Source: Oligoflexia bacterium (GTDB lineage Bacteria; Bdellovibrionota_G; JANQFH01). From it: a stretch of DNA of 64,000 nt. The position numbers and the translations under genes were made by a program. The stretch covers positions 281,093 through 345,092 of the forward strand of contig JANQFH010000056.1 in assembly GCA_028277945.1 (NCBI GenBank). Reading direction: 5' to 3'. The notes beneath the pieces were generated by a model. The model was given only the letters and a program-made list of their open reading frames with translations. It was not told where the DNA came from and ran no database searches. This document shows positions 43,167-52,663 of the stretch, piece by piece (the stretch's first letter is position 1; every line of letters begins with the position of its first letter).

Positions 43167-45629
43167 ATGAATAAGAAATCTGCTCCACATCCGTATCTGC
43201 TAGGTCTTCTTCGGTTTGCAGCCCTTGTCATTTGCATGACCATTGGGCCATGGCCGCAGTCTGCCTCGACACAACCTTTTGCAGTTTCAAACAGCCCACT
43301 CACCGACCCACAAGAGGCAACCGATCTAAGCTGGCTCGAGACAGAACCTTATCGTGAGCTCAAAGCGTTGCTTGATAGCCTCGGGGACAAAGAGCGCCAA
43401 GACTTCTTGGCTGCTAAATACTATATGTCATACCTCAAGGAGCACTTTCCAGCGTTGCAAGCGTGGATTAATGCAGACCCAGCCAAACGACACCCTCGGC
43501 ACTATCCGATTATACCGGTACGGGTCTTAGATCCCGAAATCGATCAGATCATCAGCAGTCACGTCAAAACAAAGAACAGCGAACAGGCAACCGCATTAAA
43601 GGGTTTGTTACAAGGATTGGCTTCTCCACAGCGTGTAGAAATTCTGCAATATCTATTTGAACTATACGGCCGCTTTAGTCCTGACGCAACAGCCAAGTTC
43701 AAAGCAGACATCAACAACGATCATAGAGAGTCGCCTAGAGACTGGGTGCTATTCCGACAGCAAGAAGGCTTTGCACCTTCCCCGCGGACAGCAGAGCAGG
43801 ATTCCTTAGCACGAGACTTTGATGAATTAAGAGAGAGCGCTCCTCAATTGAACGACTTACCAGATCTTGGCAACGAGGATTATTATACCTATGTCAGGAA
43901 CTCAGGAGTTGAGTTTTTGGAAGTTTCATTTAGCCATATCCGTCCGTACCTTCCTGACATTATTGGTCTCTTGTCTGACGACCGGCTAGGACAGAAGCCG
44001 CTCGCGGATGAGCAAAAAAGAGTCCGCCAGACCGTTCGCAGAACGCTTGTCAAACTATTTTCCAACCAACAGCTGTCGAAGGCGTTCGAATTGTGGCAGA
44101 TCACGGAAGAAAAACATTTTGAGATGCTCAACACTTTAGTAACTCTTTTTGGACGCCTGCCTGACCCACGGCTCTTTGCCTATTTAGCGGAGCCGCTTAC
44201 CTTTTCACGGGAACAACGAGCCCAGCTGCACCACGTTGGCGGTCTACGCGGTCTGCAGGGCTTTTATGCTAATCTGCTTGCCGTTTTAGATGAGGAAGCA
44301 GAAACAGACGAGAACCAAGATCGACTAAAAGATCCGCGTTCTAGGACCGCTACTGTCACGCTACTTGAACAGCCAGGCGGACTACTAGAATATTATGAGG
44401 CAGAAGTAAAACCAGCCATAGACGATGAAAGAGATCGTCTAGATATTTTACAGAGAATTATAGCTGGAAAACCTCTTGATTCTATCGTCGCGGACTTCGA
44501 TGACTTGAGCTCATCAGATGCAGTGGTGGATAGAGTTTTTTCAGGCCGTGGGTTAAGACAATTAGCGCCTACATCAAGAGAAAGGTATGAACAGTTTAAA
44601 CGTCAATATGCAGGAAGCGAAGCAAGGCTTCTAGGTTGGATCAATGCCGGACTTTGGCATCGTCCGGCTATTAGCCTAAAATTCAATGGAAGCAACAACT
44701 CATTTGCAACTTATCATACGCTAGGTGATATAGAGTTCTCAGCCAACAGAAGACTAGATTCCGAGCTCGCGGTTGAAGCTTTTGGGTTATTCGTTGACTC
44801 ACAACTTGACCTCTTGACCTATTCTCATTTTGCTAAATCGGGTGAGAATGCTGCAACATGGAGGCGCCATGCTAACACTGAGCCACTGTCAGTAGTCTCC
44901 GGACTTCGTCACCGAGTCATCAACCCTACAAAGCCGTTCTCGTACGACGTCGATATACATTATCAGAGTGAGGAACGCATATTTTTAAGGAATACACCTT
45001 ATCATTATTACACCTTAGACCACCTATCTGCCAGCGTGGACCGCTTTCCCGAGGAGGATCCACAGCATCTGAAGTTAGCTAGCTATGTCTACGAATACAC
45101 TTCTATGGTCAATTTGGAAAACAAGAGGATGGAGCAGCAGTTTCTAGGAAACCATCCTGAACTAGTAGAAATGGAACAGGAGAAAGAGACAATTCACTTA
45201 CTAGTTATGGAATTGCTAACTACAAAGAAAGATGATCCAAATAGTTTCACAGATGATGATCAAGCCGACCTCGACCGCTACGAACATCGATTAACTCAGC
45301 TATATGATAGCAGTTTGGATTTGCGCATTCAGCTCAGTCGTCAGAAAATGTCTCTTTCGGGTGGTGAAGCTTTCTACATTCTCTACCATCTTGCACACCC
45401 AAATCCGGCTCACAACGTCCCATATGTAAGGGTGGGTGACGAAAACCCATGGAAGAGTGCTCTCATTCGAGAGAGGTTTAATCGCGAGGAAGAACTGGAT
45501 ATCGTCGTAGGATTTGCCAAGGTGTTAAACTCGCTCGTGTATTTGAGTTATTACGATCTCAATCTGGATGGCCTGGTAGACCAAAAAGATACTGAGTTGT
45601 TCCGCAGGATAGCTGGAGCAGTGACCTAA
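43167..45629 (+). CDS. Large exported protein of unknown function with terminal EF-hand/dockerin-like loop
   Basis: An 820-residue secreted protein. A signal peptide occupies the first 35 residues (LLGLLRFAALVICMTIGPWP, SASTQP). The body is hydrophilic and mainly helical, with no recognised family. Near the end, YDLNLDGLVDQKDTELF has D-x-N-x-D-G-x-V-D-x-x-D, a calcium-loop of dockerin/EF-hand type. ATG 43167 is preferred to the upstream TTG 43158. Single gene between a PilZ gene and a lipoprotein. Confidence 0.7.
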   Translation: MNKKSAPHPYLLGLLRFAALVICMTIGPWPQSASTQPFAVSNSPLTDPQEATDLSWLETEPYRELKALLDSLGDKERQDFLAAKYYMSYLKEHFPALQAWINADPAKRHPRHYPIIPVRVLDPEIDQIISSHVKTKNSEQATALKGLLQGLASPQRVEILQYLFELYGRFSPDATAKFKADINNDHRESPRDWVLFRQQEGFAPSPRTAEQDSLARDFDELRESAPQLNDLPDLGNEDYYTYVRNSGVEFLEVSFSHIRPYLPDIIGLLSDDRLGQKPLADEQKRVRQTVRRTLVKLFSNQQLSKAFELWQITEEKHFEMLNTLVTLFGRLPDPRLFAYLAEPLTFSREQRAQLHHVGGLRGLQGFYANLLAVLDEEAETDENQDRLKDPRSRTATVTLLEQPGGLLEYYEAEVKPAIDDERDRLDILQRIIAGKPLDSIVADFDDLSSSDAVVDRVFSGRGLRQLAPTSRERYEQFKRQYAGSEARLLGWINAGLWHRPAISLKFNGSNNSFATYHTLGDIEFSANRRLDSELAVEAFGLFVDSQLDLLTYSHFAKSGENAATWRRHANTEPLSVVSGLRHRVINPTKPFSYDVDIHYQSEERIFLRNTPYHYYTLDHLSASVDRFPEEDPQHLKLASYVYEYTSMVNLENKRMEQQFLGNHPELVEMEQEKETIHLLVMELLTTKKDDPNSFTDDDQADLDRYEHRLTQLYDSSLDLRIQLSRQKMSLSGGEAFYILYHLAHPNPAHNVPYVRVGDENPWKSALIRERFNREEELDIVVGFAKVLNSLVYLSYYDLNLDGLVDQKDTELFRRIAGAVT

Positions 45630-45820
45630 TCTTTGATGGAACTGTTTCCGCTACTGTCACGCTACTTCCAAGGTTGCAGCCATAAACAAGTCACGCCACT
45701 GTGCAAAATCTGCGTATGTCGCTACCGGCTCATTTGTGTAGAAGCATTCTAACCTATTAAAATTATTTGAATTATTCTTTTGAATAGGGCACCTGGCCGA
45801 CGGCATGAATCTTGAACTAC

Positions 45821-45830
45821 TGCCTAGGCA
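45821..45830. promoter_or_regulatory. 10-bp palindrome upstream of lipoprotein gene
   Basis: TGCCTAGGCA is a perfect palindrome 22 bp before the lipoprotein start. A longer CCTATT/AATAGG inverted repeat (45753-45788) lies in the A+T-rich leader. Either could be an operator; no regulator is assigned. Confidence 0.3.
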
Positions 45831-45851
45831 GAGAAGCGAGGCTAGAGAACC

Positions 45852-47072
45852 ATGCAGACTAAAACACTCCTATCCACCATCGCTATGCTGCTATTGCTGG
45901 TTTTACTCACCGTCTTCAACGGCTGCGGCAATGAGGATGAACAACCGGTAGATCTGCCGCTGGTGGAGTCCACGGATCCAGGTATCGTCTCCACAGAACC
46001 GCCACTCGACGAAGAAGAGCCTGGTGCATTAGAAGCTCTCAACCTTTACGCCAAAATAGATGGCGAAGCGGGGGTAAGCTCTGAATACACCTCTGCTGCA
46101 GACTTTACCTTCAAACGCTTCTTTGTTCGCAATCAATCCCTTGACCCTGTGTGGATTAGTACCGACGGCAATGCCGCATTTATTACCCTAAAGTTTCCAC
46201 AGCAGGTGAACTTGGCCCGCCTCATGCTCTGGGACATTGCCAACTTTACCGATAGCAGTGGTACCAGTGTCGCCATAGACCTTCAAGGCGGCCGATTAAC
46301 CTTCCGCAATGAAGTGACCAATCAAAATCCACAGGATGTACTCTTTGAGTCCCTGCCGCCTGACGGCAACACACCGCTGGTCATCAGCTCGGTTCAAGGC
46401 TACACGGTCACCGAGCTCACCCTGCGTATTAGCAATTCCCAGGACTTGGTCGGTGGTCTACCTTCAGGCTTGAACCGTTCTGGTTTAGCTGAATTGCAGG
46501 TGGTTGGCAGTCGCGTTGACGAGGCAGTTGCGCGTACCAACGTTGCCAAGTTTGCCATGCTCGAGTCGCTGGTTACTATTAAAAAGGACGATACTGGTAC
46601 TCCTAACCACAGCAAGTTTGGCATCTTCAACCTGGTTGACGAGGCGAGTGATGCTGAAGGCTGCACAGCCCTGCCTAGCGATGGTGATGCCTTCGTTAGC
46701 CAGGGTGGCGGAGTCAACAGCGGTTTTATTGTCAAGTTTAGTGGCAATAATGATTTTAAATACCTTATTGATAAAGTCGTGGTTTGGGATCTTAAACCCA
46801 GCCCGGCTACGCCAAAAGTTCTCAGCTTTCGCCTTAAGTTTGATGATCAGTCCACCACCAGCGAAATAACCTTACCAAAAGAGGTCACGCCTCGCTGCAA
46901 AGTAGTGGATCTAACCGACACTGCTATCGTGCCAGCGGCCAGTAGTGCCGGAGTCACAACCAACTCAGTGGAGTTTATCATCACAGACTTCGAACCTGCA
47001 GCAGAGGGTAGCGATGTCGAGAAACAGTCTACCGGCCTCACGGAATTGCGTATCTTTGGTAAGAAGAATTGA
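45852..47072 (+). CDS. Lipoprotein with F5/8-type (galactose-binding-like) domains
   Basis: A 406-residue lipoprotein. The signal MQTKTLLSTIAMLLLLVLLT ends in the lipobox FNGC. Two similar beta-sandwich regions (AFITLKFPQQVNLARLMLWD and FIVKFSGNNDFKYLIDKVVVWD) share the pattern of F5/8-type or carbohydrate-binding domains, and each ends near a TELRI-like strand. Surface display on the outer membrane is likely. It stands alone, convergent with the gene at 47105. Confidence 0.72.
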   Translation: MQTKTLLSTIAMLLLLVLLTVFNGCGNEDEQPVDLPLVESTDPGIVSTEPPLDEEEPGALEALNLYAKIDGEAGVSSEYTSAADFTFKRFFVRNQSLDPVWISTDGNAAFITLKFPQQVNLARLMLWDIANFTDSSGTSVAIDLQGGRLTFRNEVTNQNPQDVLFESLPPDGNTPLVISSVQGYTVTELTLRISNSQDLVGGLPSGLNRSGLAELQVVGSRVDEAVARTNVAKFAMLESLVTIKKDDTGTPNHSKFGIFNLVDEASDAEGCTALPSDGDAFVSQGGGVNSGFIVKFSGNNDFKYLIDKVVVWDLKPSPATPKVLSFRLKFDDQSTTSEITLPKEVTPRCKVVDLTDTAIVPAASSAGVTTNSVEFIITDFEPAAEGSDVEKQSTGLTELRIFGKKN

Positions 47073-47104
47073 CGAGAGCTGATTTAAGGCCCCTTTGAAG
47101 CGCT

Positions 47105-47632
47105 CTATTCCACTTTCTCTAGAAGTCTTGCAACCGCTGCTAAGACCTTGTCACTACTACTGGTCATCTTCAACAGACGCAGTCGTTGTTTAAAGTTTTC
47201 CTGGCGCACTGGTGGTTGCATCACAACACTCTTTTCCAACTGCTCCAAAGCGGGTAGAAGCAGCTCAGGATCGGTTGCATCGAGAAATAGTGTCAGGCTA
47301 TCCCACTCTTTTGGCAAGCCAAACTTCTTTACAAACTGTAAACAGGCCTTGTTAATCTCGGCGTCGCCGCGCGCCTGACGAATCTTCTTTAACTGCTTCT
47401 CTTGTTCGGGATTTGGTTTGCCACCGCTGAAGAGCTGTTCTAACTGTTTCTTGTAGCGATCTTTTTTGTAGTCCTGTCGTGACGGCCTTGGATCACGACT
47501 CTCTGGCTCTGCTTCGCGATGACTGCTACGGTCGCGTCTTCGATCGAGCTCGCGCCAACTGGGACGACGGTCGTCATCATCGTCGCGCTCGTCTCGTCGC
47601 GAAAAGGGCTCAAATCCATCAAAGCGTCGCAT
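47105..47632 (-). CDS. Conserved hypothetical, charged N-terminus
   Basis: A 175-residue protein. The first 60 residues are an unusually charged, low-complexity region (RRDERDDDDDRRPSWREL and RDRSSHREAEPESRDPR), then a helical domain NPEQEKQLKKIRQARGDAE, FVKKFGLPKEWDSLTLFLDA, EQLEKSVVMQPPVRQENFK. No family recognised; the compact C-terminal helical domain is the part likely to be conserved. It is divergent from ridA. Confidence 0.7.
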   Translation of the reverse strand: MRRFDGFEPFSRRDERDDDDDRRPSWRELDRRRDRSSHREAEPESRDPRPSRQDYKKDRYKKQLEQLFSGGKPNPEQEKQLKKIRQARGDAEINKACLQFVKKFGLPKEWDSLTLFLDATDPELLLPALEQLEKSVVMQPPVRQENFKQRLRLLKMTSSSDKVLAAVARLLEKVE

Positions 47633-47714
47633 GTCCTATACCTTACAAAATTTTCTAATTGTTGCAATCGTAAGATGAGACGAGTAGCATCTTGCCGGAA
47701 AGCCGAAGGAGAGT

Positions 47715-48104
47715 ATGAAAAAAAAGTCGATCTGTACTGACCGCGCGCCCCAGGCTATTGGACCTTATAGCCAGGCTATGCAAGCAGAAAGACTCCTGTT
47801 CATCTCAGGCCAAATTGCCATTGACCCAACGACCCAGAAAGTCTGTCTCTTTGATGGCTCGGTCGCTGAGCAGACACGGCTAGCGCTTAACAACCTCAAA
47901 GCGATCGTCGAGTCCCAAGATCTCAACCTCAACCACATCGTCAAAACTACCGTCTACCTCACCGATATGGCTGAGTTTGGCAACATGAACCGCATCTACA
48001 GTGAGTTCTTCAATGACTCCAAACCAGCACGCGCAACGGTGGCCGTGACAGCCCTACCCGGCGGCGTCAGCGTTGAAATTGAGGCCATCGCCGTGTTAGG
48101 TTAG
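47715..48104 (+). CDS. ridA: RidA-family enamine/imine deaminase
   Basis: A 129-residue protein of the RidA/YjgF family, which hydrolyses reactive enamines formed by PLP enzymes. APQAIGPYSQAMQ, LLFISGQIAIDP, KTTVYLTDMAEFGNMN and ARATVAVTALPGGVSVEIEAIAV are family motifs; the conserved Arg lies in KPARATVAV and Glu in VEIEAIA. AAGGAGAG precedes ATG 47715. It is followed after 4 bp by thiE, so the two are probably co-transcribed. Confidence 0.95.
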   Translation: MKKKSICTDRAPQAIGPYSQAMQAERLLFISGQIAIDPTTQKVCLFDGSVAEQTRLALNNLKAIVESQDLNLNHIVKTTVYLTDMAEFGNMNRIYSEFFNDSKPARATVAVTALPGGVSVEIEAIAVLG

Positions 48105-48108
48105 GGCC

Positions 48109-48753
48109 ATGCCCTGCACAGCTGCACCCTGGTTCTATCCTATCGTCGACACTCTGGAAAAACTGCAGGGCATGATCCAACTCGGCTACCGTTGGATTCA
48201 GCTGCGCAAAAAGAACGCTGATGAAGACTTTCTTCGCAGCGCCATCAACACCTGGCATGCTGAGCGTCTGCATGCTGGACAAAAACTCATCCTCAACGAC
48301 CACGCTGCAGCTGCTTTGAGTCTGGGCTTTGATGGTGTTCACCTGGGCCAGGAAGACCTCCAACAGCAACAACGCTGGATCGCTAGAGTCAAACAGGCAG
48401 ACAAGATAGTCGGAATCTCCACCCACAACCTAGAGGAAGCCCGGGCCGCTGTCGCCATAAAACCAAGCTACATCGCCATTGGACCGCTCTTTGTATCCGC
48501 CACAAAACCGCAACTCAGACCGCGTTCCTTTGATCAGAGTGTCGCCATGCTCAAGGCCGTGAAGCGTAGTTGCAACCTGCCTACGGTTGCCATTGGCGGC
48601 ATCTGTCAAACCAATGCCAAAGCACCGTTCGCTGCCGGCTTCTCCACCGTTGCCTTTATAAACTGGTGTGATGAGCTGCTTGCACAGAGAGTCTCCGCAC
48701 CCGTGCTTGCTGAGCGTCTGCACCTGCAGCGTGAGCACCACCCAAACCGCTGA
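48109..48753 (+). CDS. thiE: Thiamine-phosphate synthase
   Basis: A 214-residue TIM-barrel enzyme joining HMP-PP and THZ-P. YPIVDTLEKLQGMIQLGYRWIQLRKKN, LILNDHAAAALSLGFDGVHLGQEDL, GISTHNLEEARAA and GPLFVSATKPQ match ThiE; the final GGICQTNAKAPFAAGFSTVAF replaces the usual GIAVVSAI. Length is normal. It follows ridA and precedes the HEAT-repeat gene by 8 bp. Confidence 0.92.
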   Translation: MPCTAAPWFYPIVDTLEKLQGMIQLGYRWIQLRKKNADEDFLRSAINTWHAERLHAGQKLILNDHAAAALSLGFDGVHLGQEDLQQQQRWIARVKQADKIVGISTHNLEEARAAVAIKPSYIAIGPLFVSATKPQLRPRSFDQSVAMLKAVKRSCNLPTVAIGGICQTNAKAPFAAGFSTVAFINWCDELLAQRVSAPVLAERLHLQREHHPNR

Positions 48754-48761
48754 GCTGCTAG

Positions 48762-49790
48762 ATGCTACCCTGGGATCAAGCGATCTTACCGTTGCTTAGT
48801 ATCTTTGCTCTTCTTATCGGCACCACGCTGGTGCTGCTACTTGGCTCCCATTTTAACACTCGACGCCTCAAAGCTCGAAAGCGCCAGCTTGGTGAGCAGC
48901 TCATACGCATCCACAAATTTCCGCAACGCTACCAGCGGCTCTTGCGTGTTCTGCTCAGCGCAAAGACCTACCGTGTCGAGGCGCTCTTCGAACGTTTGGC
49001 CAAGCAAGAGATCCAACAGATCAACAGAACCAACATCCCCAAAAAACTACGCCGCCTAGCCGAAAAAGGACGAAAATGGCAACGTGTCCGTGCCATGCTG
49101 CTGCTTGGCCTGCTGCAAGACAGTCAAGCTGTGAGTCTGTTGCGACAACAGGCGTTGCACAATGACCGAGATCTTGCCTACGCCGCGGTAGCAGCCCTTG
49201 GTCGCTACGCAGATGAGAGCAACGCACGCTTTCTCATTAGCCTGCTCTCCAGTCGGTATACGATCAATGGCAGTCGCGTTGCTAGTGTCCTTGAGGGCAT
49301 GCGCCTCAATCTAGCGGAACACCTACTTACCACCCTAGAGCTTAAAGACAACAAAGCACGCTTTTGGGCAGCAACCCTGCTTGGTCGGTATGATCAGCAA
49401 CGCGTCCGCAAAGCGCTTGTGCAGCACCTCGATGATGACGATGCGAACGTGCGCGCCGCGGCTGTCGACAGCCTTGGAAGAGTTGGCGATGCCTCCTGTG
49501 CCACAGAGCTCATACGCGCGCTTAACGATGATGTCTGGTACGTACGGGCGCATGCAGCTCTCGCCTGTGGACAGACACACCAGTACCAATCCGTGCCAAC
49601 ACTCATGACCTTACTCGCTGATCCGTTCTGGTGGGTACGCTTTGATGCGGCTGAGGCAATTACCATGCTGATGCAAGGAACGCACTCTAAAAAGATCCGA
49701 GATCAGCTTCTGGAGCAAGTCGACGCACCAGATCCCTTTGCTCGCCATATGATCACAGCTATCCTTGCCAATAACCGTGAAGCGGTATGA
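48762..49790 (+). CDS. HEAT-repeat membrane protein
   Basis: A 342-residue protein. One N-terminal transmembrane segment (LPLLSIFALLIGTTLVLLLG) is followed by HEAT repeats: RMLLLGLLQDSQAVSLLRQQ-like, LAYAAVAALGRYADESNARF, ARFWAATLLGRYDQQRVRKA, NVRAAAVDSLGRVGDASCAT, WYVRAHAALACGQTHQYQSV and WWVRFDAAEAI. It is coupled to the glycosyltransferase gene (13 bp), an arrangement seen in several deltaproteobacteria, suggesting a shared cell-envelope role, e.g. anchoring or regulating the enzyme. Confidence 0.83.
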   Translation: MLPWDQAILPLLSIFALLIGTTLVLLLGSHFNTRRLKARKRQLGEQLIRIHKFPQRYQRLLRVLLSAKTYRVEALFERLAKQEIQQINRTNIPKKLRRLAEKGRKWQRVRAMLLLGLLQDSQAVSLLRQQALHNDRDLAYAAVAALGRYADESNARFLISLLSSRYTINGSRVASVLEGMRLNLAEHLLTTLELKDNKARFWAATLLGRYDQQRVRKALVQHLDDDDANVRAAAVDSLGRVGDASCATELIRALNDDVWYVRAHAALACGQTHQYQSVPTLMTLLADPFWWVRFDAAEAITMLMQGTHSKKIRDQLLEQVDAPDPFARHMITAILANNREAV

Positions 49791-49802
49791 GAGCATAAGA
49801 CG

Positions 49803-51164
49803 ATGATTCAAGACGGTATCGACATTTTCTTGCAGCTGCTGTTTGTAACTACCCTGTTGCTGCTGCTCCACCGGCAGATGCACCATAGTGTCCTCATCCT
49901 CCGTGAACTCTACGAACGAAGGCGGGAAGGTCTCAGGCAACAACATCAGGATATGCAGATGGTGCTGCACTCTCGCCATACCATTCCCATCTCGGTCGTC
50001 GTTACAACCGAGCAAAATGAAGAGGACCTAAAGAGAACCATTGACTCGCTACTACAACAGTCTTACCCACTCTTTGAAATCATTGTTGTCTACGCTGCCG
50101 ACCTAAAACTAGCCACGGGTGACATTGGCAAACAATACCAAGTGAAACAGGTCACGCGTCTTTTTAGCAAGCTGTTGCATAGCAAAAGCATCCAAGCGGT
50201 CTACCGCTCAAAGTCGCACCCGCAGCTGACCTTTTTAGCCAAAGCAGGTACAGAGCAGTGGGATCATCTCAATGCCGGCTTAAACCTTGCGCGTTATCGT
50301 TATGTAGCCACGGTTGCCGCTGGCGTGTACCTGCAAAATGAGGCGCTGCTTAAACTGGTTCGGCCAGCGCTCTTCAACCCTAAAGCGATTGTCGCTGTTG
50401 CCGCGCCGGTTACCCTCAGCGACCCCATGGAGACAGCAGCAGAGACTGCCAAGCGTGAAAAGGCCTTACCAAGTTCCTTTTGGCGTGGCCTGCAGGCGCT
50501 GCAGCAACAACGGCACTCCTTGTTGAACCGCTTTGGCTGGAAACAGAGCCATTGCTTTATTGCTGGCAAGGAGGCTCAGGTTGGCAGAGATACGCTGGTG
50601 TTGTGGCGGCGTGATTTCATTGTGCAGGTCGGCGGCTTTGCCCAAGGCGGCGCCTTTGAGATCAGTGTGCGACTCCATGAGCACTCCCACCGCCACCAAC
50701 ATCGTTTCCAACTGGTTAACCTTGCTGATGCCGTAGGCTCTGCGCCCGCGAGCAAACAGCTGCGTGACTTTGTTCAGAGAAAGCAGCAGCAGACGCGCAA
50801 CGTAAGAGAGGTATTACGACGGTACCGCTTTATGATCTTCAACCGGCGTTATGGCCTGCTTGGTCTTTGGCTCTTGCCCATGCAGTGGCTAGAGAGTCGT
50901 CTCGAGCCCTGGTTGGAGCTCTCGCTATTTAGTCTCATCCCTCTTGGTGCTGCTTACGGAGCGCTCTCTTGGAGCGGTTGGCTGGCGCTGCTGATCCTGC
51001 TCATTGGCACCTCCATGTGGCACCAGCTGCTCACTCTCTGGTCGCTACCCCAGCTTACGCACACAGCAAAGACAGCTCACCTCGCCTCTCTCATTGCCGC
51101 GGCGCTAGGAGAGCAGGCTGGCTTTGCCCAGATGAACATGGCCATCCGTGCCCGCCTGCTCTAA
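49803..51164 (+). CDS. Family 2 glycosyltransferase, membrane-bound
   Basis: A 453-residue inner-membrane GT2 enzyme. The N-terminal helix FLQLLFVTTLLLLLHRQMHH precedes the catalytic domain: ISVVVTTEQNEEDLKRTIDSLLQQ, IIVVYAAD, and GLNLARYRYVATVAAGVYLQ where a DxD would be expected but is VAAGV, so the metal-binding acid is not obvious. Two to four helices end the protein (LGLWLLPMQWLE, ALLILLIGTSMWHQLL). The substrate is unknown. The reading is complete and not disrupted. Confidence 0.82.
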   Translation: MIQDGIDIFLQLLFVTTLLLLLHRQMHHSVLILRELYERRREGLRQQHQDMQMVLHSRHTIPISVVVTTEQNEEDLKRTIDSLLQQSYPLFEIIVVYAADLKLATGDIGKQYQVKQVTRLFSKLLHSKSIQAVYRSKSHPQLTFLAKAGTEQWDHLNAGLNLARYRYVATVAAGVYLQNEALLKLVRPALFNPKAIVAVAAPVTLSDPMETAAETAKREKALPSSFWRGLQALQQQRHSLLNRFGWKQSHCFIAGKEAQVGRDTLVLWRRDFIVQVGGFAQGGAFEISVRLHEHSHRHQHRFQLVNLADAVGSAPASKQLRDFVQRKQQQTRNVREVLRRYRFMIFNRRYGLLGLWLLPMQWLESRLEPWLELSLFSLIPLGAAYGALSWSGWLALLILLIGTSMWHQLLTLWSLPQLTHTAKTAHLASLIAAALGEQAGFAQMNMAIRARLL

Positions 51165-51285
51165 GCAGAGAGACCACACATGCTTTCCTATTTCTATTTC
51201 GCGGATTTTGCGCTATATTGCGCCCCGCCTCTACAAAGTGGCGACGGGCCCCATTCAAAATCTTTCTACGCTAGGAGTTGTGACC

Positions 51286-52422
51286 GTGAGCAATAAGGTC
51301 GTGCCCGGACTAGCGGGCGTTCCCGTAACTCAGTCAACCATCAGCTTTGTCGATGGTCAAAAGGGTACTCTCGAATACCGTGGTATCCGTATTGAGGAGT
51401 TGGCAGAGCAAAGCCACTTTATTGAATCTGCCTATCTGCTTCTCTACGATAGCCTGCCCAATGCCACACAGCTAAAAGCGTGGCAGCAAAAGATTTGGCC
51501 TTATCGCCATTTGCACCCTGAACTGATCGAGCTCATTGGCAGACTGCCGAAAGATGGTCACCCCATGCAAGCACTGGCCGCTTCCATCTGTGCGCTCGGC
51601 ATGAGCAAACCCGACCAAGCCGCCGTTGATGCGGCCAAAGACGATGAGGTAACTGCCTGTCTGCTGGGTGCCATACCAACTATGGTGGCTGCCTTTCATC
51701 GTTACCGCACCGGCAACCAGCCAGTAGAGGCTGACGACACTTTAGATTACGCCGGTAACTTTTTGTGGATGCTCACCGGTAAAAAACCCGACGCCCTACA
51801 GAGTCGCATTCTTGACATCACCCTGATCCTCCACGCCGATCATGGCCTTAATGCCTCTACCTTTGCCTCCCGGGTTGCTGGTTCAACCTTGACCGATCCT
51901 TACATGCTGTTAGCCGCAGCCGTGAGCACGTTAAAGGGACCGCTCCATGGCGGCGCCAACGAAGCAGTACTCAAGCAGCTGCGTGACATTGGCAAGGTTG
52001 AAAAGGTAAAAAGCTGGATGGAAAAAAAGTTGGCTGCCAAAGAAAAGGTTATGGGCTTGGGTCACCGTGTTTACAAGGTGAAGGACCCACGTGCCAAGGC
52101 TTTGGAGAAGTTAGTACCGCAACTCTTTGAACAACACGGCCACAACCAACTCTATGCGATTGCCAAAGAGCTCGAGCGGGTTGCCAACGATCTTCTTGGA
52201 TCAAAGGGCATCTATCCGAATGTCGATTTCTTCTCAGGCTTAGTTTACGACAAGCTTGGTATCCCCACAGATCTCTTCACACCCATTTTTGCCATGGCGC
52301 GCACTCCAGGTTGGCTCGCCCATTGGCGCGAGCAGATGCAGGACAACCGCATCTACCGACCCGCACAAGTCTACGTTGGCAAACACGACGCATCCTACGT
52401 GCCACTTACAGACCGTTCGTAG
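51286..52422 (+). CDS. gltA: Citrate synthase
   Basis: A 378-residue type-II-like citrate synthase. Conserved motifs are EYRGIRIEELAEQSHF, ILHADHGLNASTFASRV (catalytic His), LKGPLHGGANEAV (second His), VMGLGHRVYKVKDPRAKAL and VDFFSGLVYDKLGIPTDLFTPIF with the catalytic Asp. GTG 51286 is chosen because TAGGAG lies about 8 nt upstream and the family starts near VVPGLAGVPV; an upstream ATG at 51148 would overlap the preceding gene. Confidence 0.97.
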   Translation: MSNKVVPGLAGVPVTQSTISFVDGQKGTLEYRGIRIEELAEQSHFIESAYLLLYDSLPNATQLKAWQQKIWPYRHLHPELIELIGRLPKDGHPMQALAASICALGMSKPDQAAVDAAKDDEVTACLLGAIPTMVAAFHRYRTGNQPVEADDTLDYAGNFLWMLTGKKPDALQSRILDITLILHADHGLNASTFASRVAGSTLTDPYMLLAAAVSTLKGPLHGGANEAVLKQLRDIGKVEKVKSWMEKKLAAKEKVMGLGHRVYKVKDPRAKALEKLVPQLFEQHGHNQLYAIAKELERVANDLLGSKGIYPNVDFFSGLVYDKLGIPTDLFTPIFAMARTPGWLAHWREQMQDNRIYRPAQVYVGKHDASYVPLTDRS

Positions 52423-52488
52423 CCTAGCCTATTCCAGAGACTAGTACCCTCGCAAAGACGACGATGAATGAAATGATACGGAATACTG

Positions 52489-52611
52489 TTGCACACAACC
52501 CGCTGTAGCGACGGTGCGGCAACCTGAGAGAAAATAAAGCGCAGGCGAATGGAATGAGCCGAGCCATTTCTCGAAGGTTGTCGCACCGTCGCTAGTGCAG
52601 AGCACGTGCAA
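52489..52611 (+). repeat. Palindromic structured repeat, family I, copy C
   Basis: Part of the 312 bp gene-free stretch 52423-52734, about 47 kb from copies A and B. Arms TAGCGACGGTGCGGCAACC (52506-52524) and 52576-52594 are complementary except for one G-T. An outer TTGCAC/GTGCAA helix (52489-52494, 52606-52611) is present beyond 11 nt internal loops. The plus strand has cores AAGCGCAG and GAGCCATT around GCGAATGGAATGAGCC, which pairs GC/GC, GA/GA, AT/AT with loop GGA. The match to copy A is over 70 percent in the interior, but stems differ by paired substitutions. Confidence 0.85.
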
Positions 52612-52663
52612 GAAAATTAAATACCATCCCACCTATTGAGGTTTGTGACAGGTCGCCGAGACC

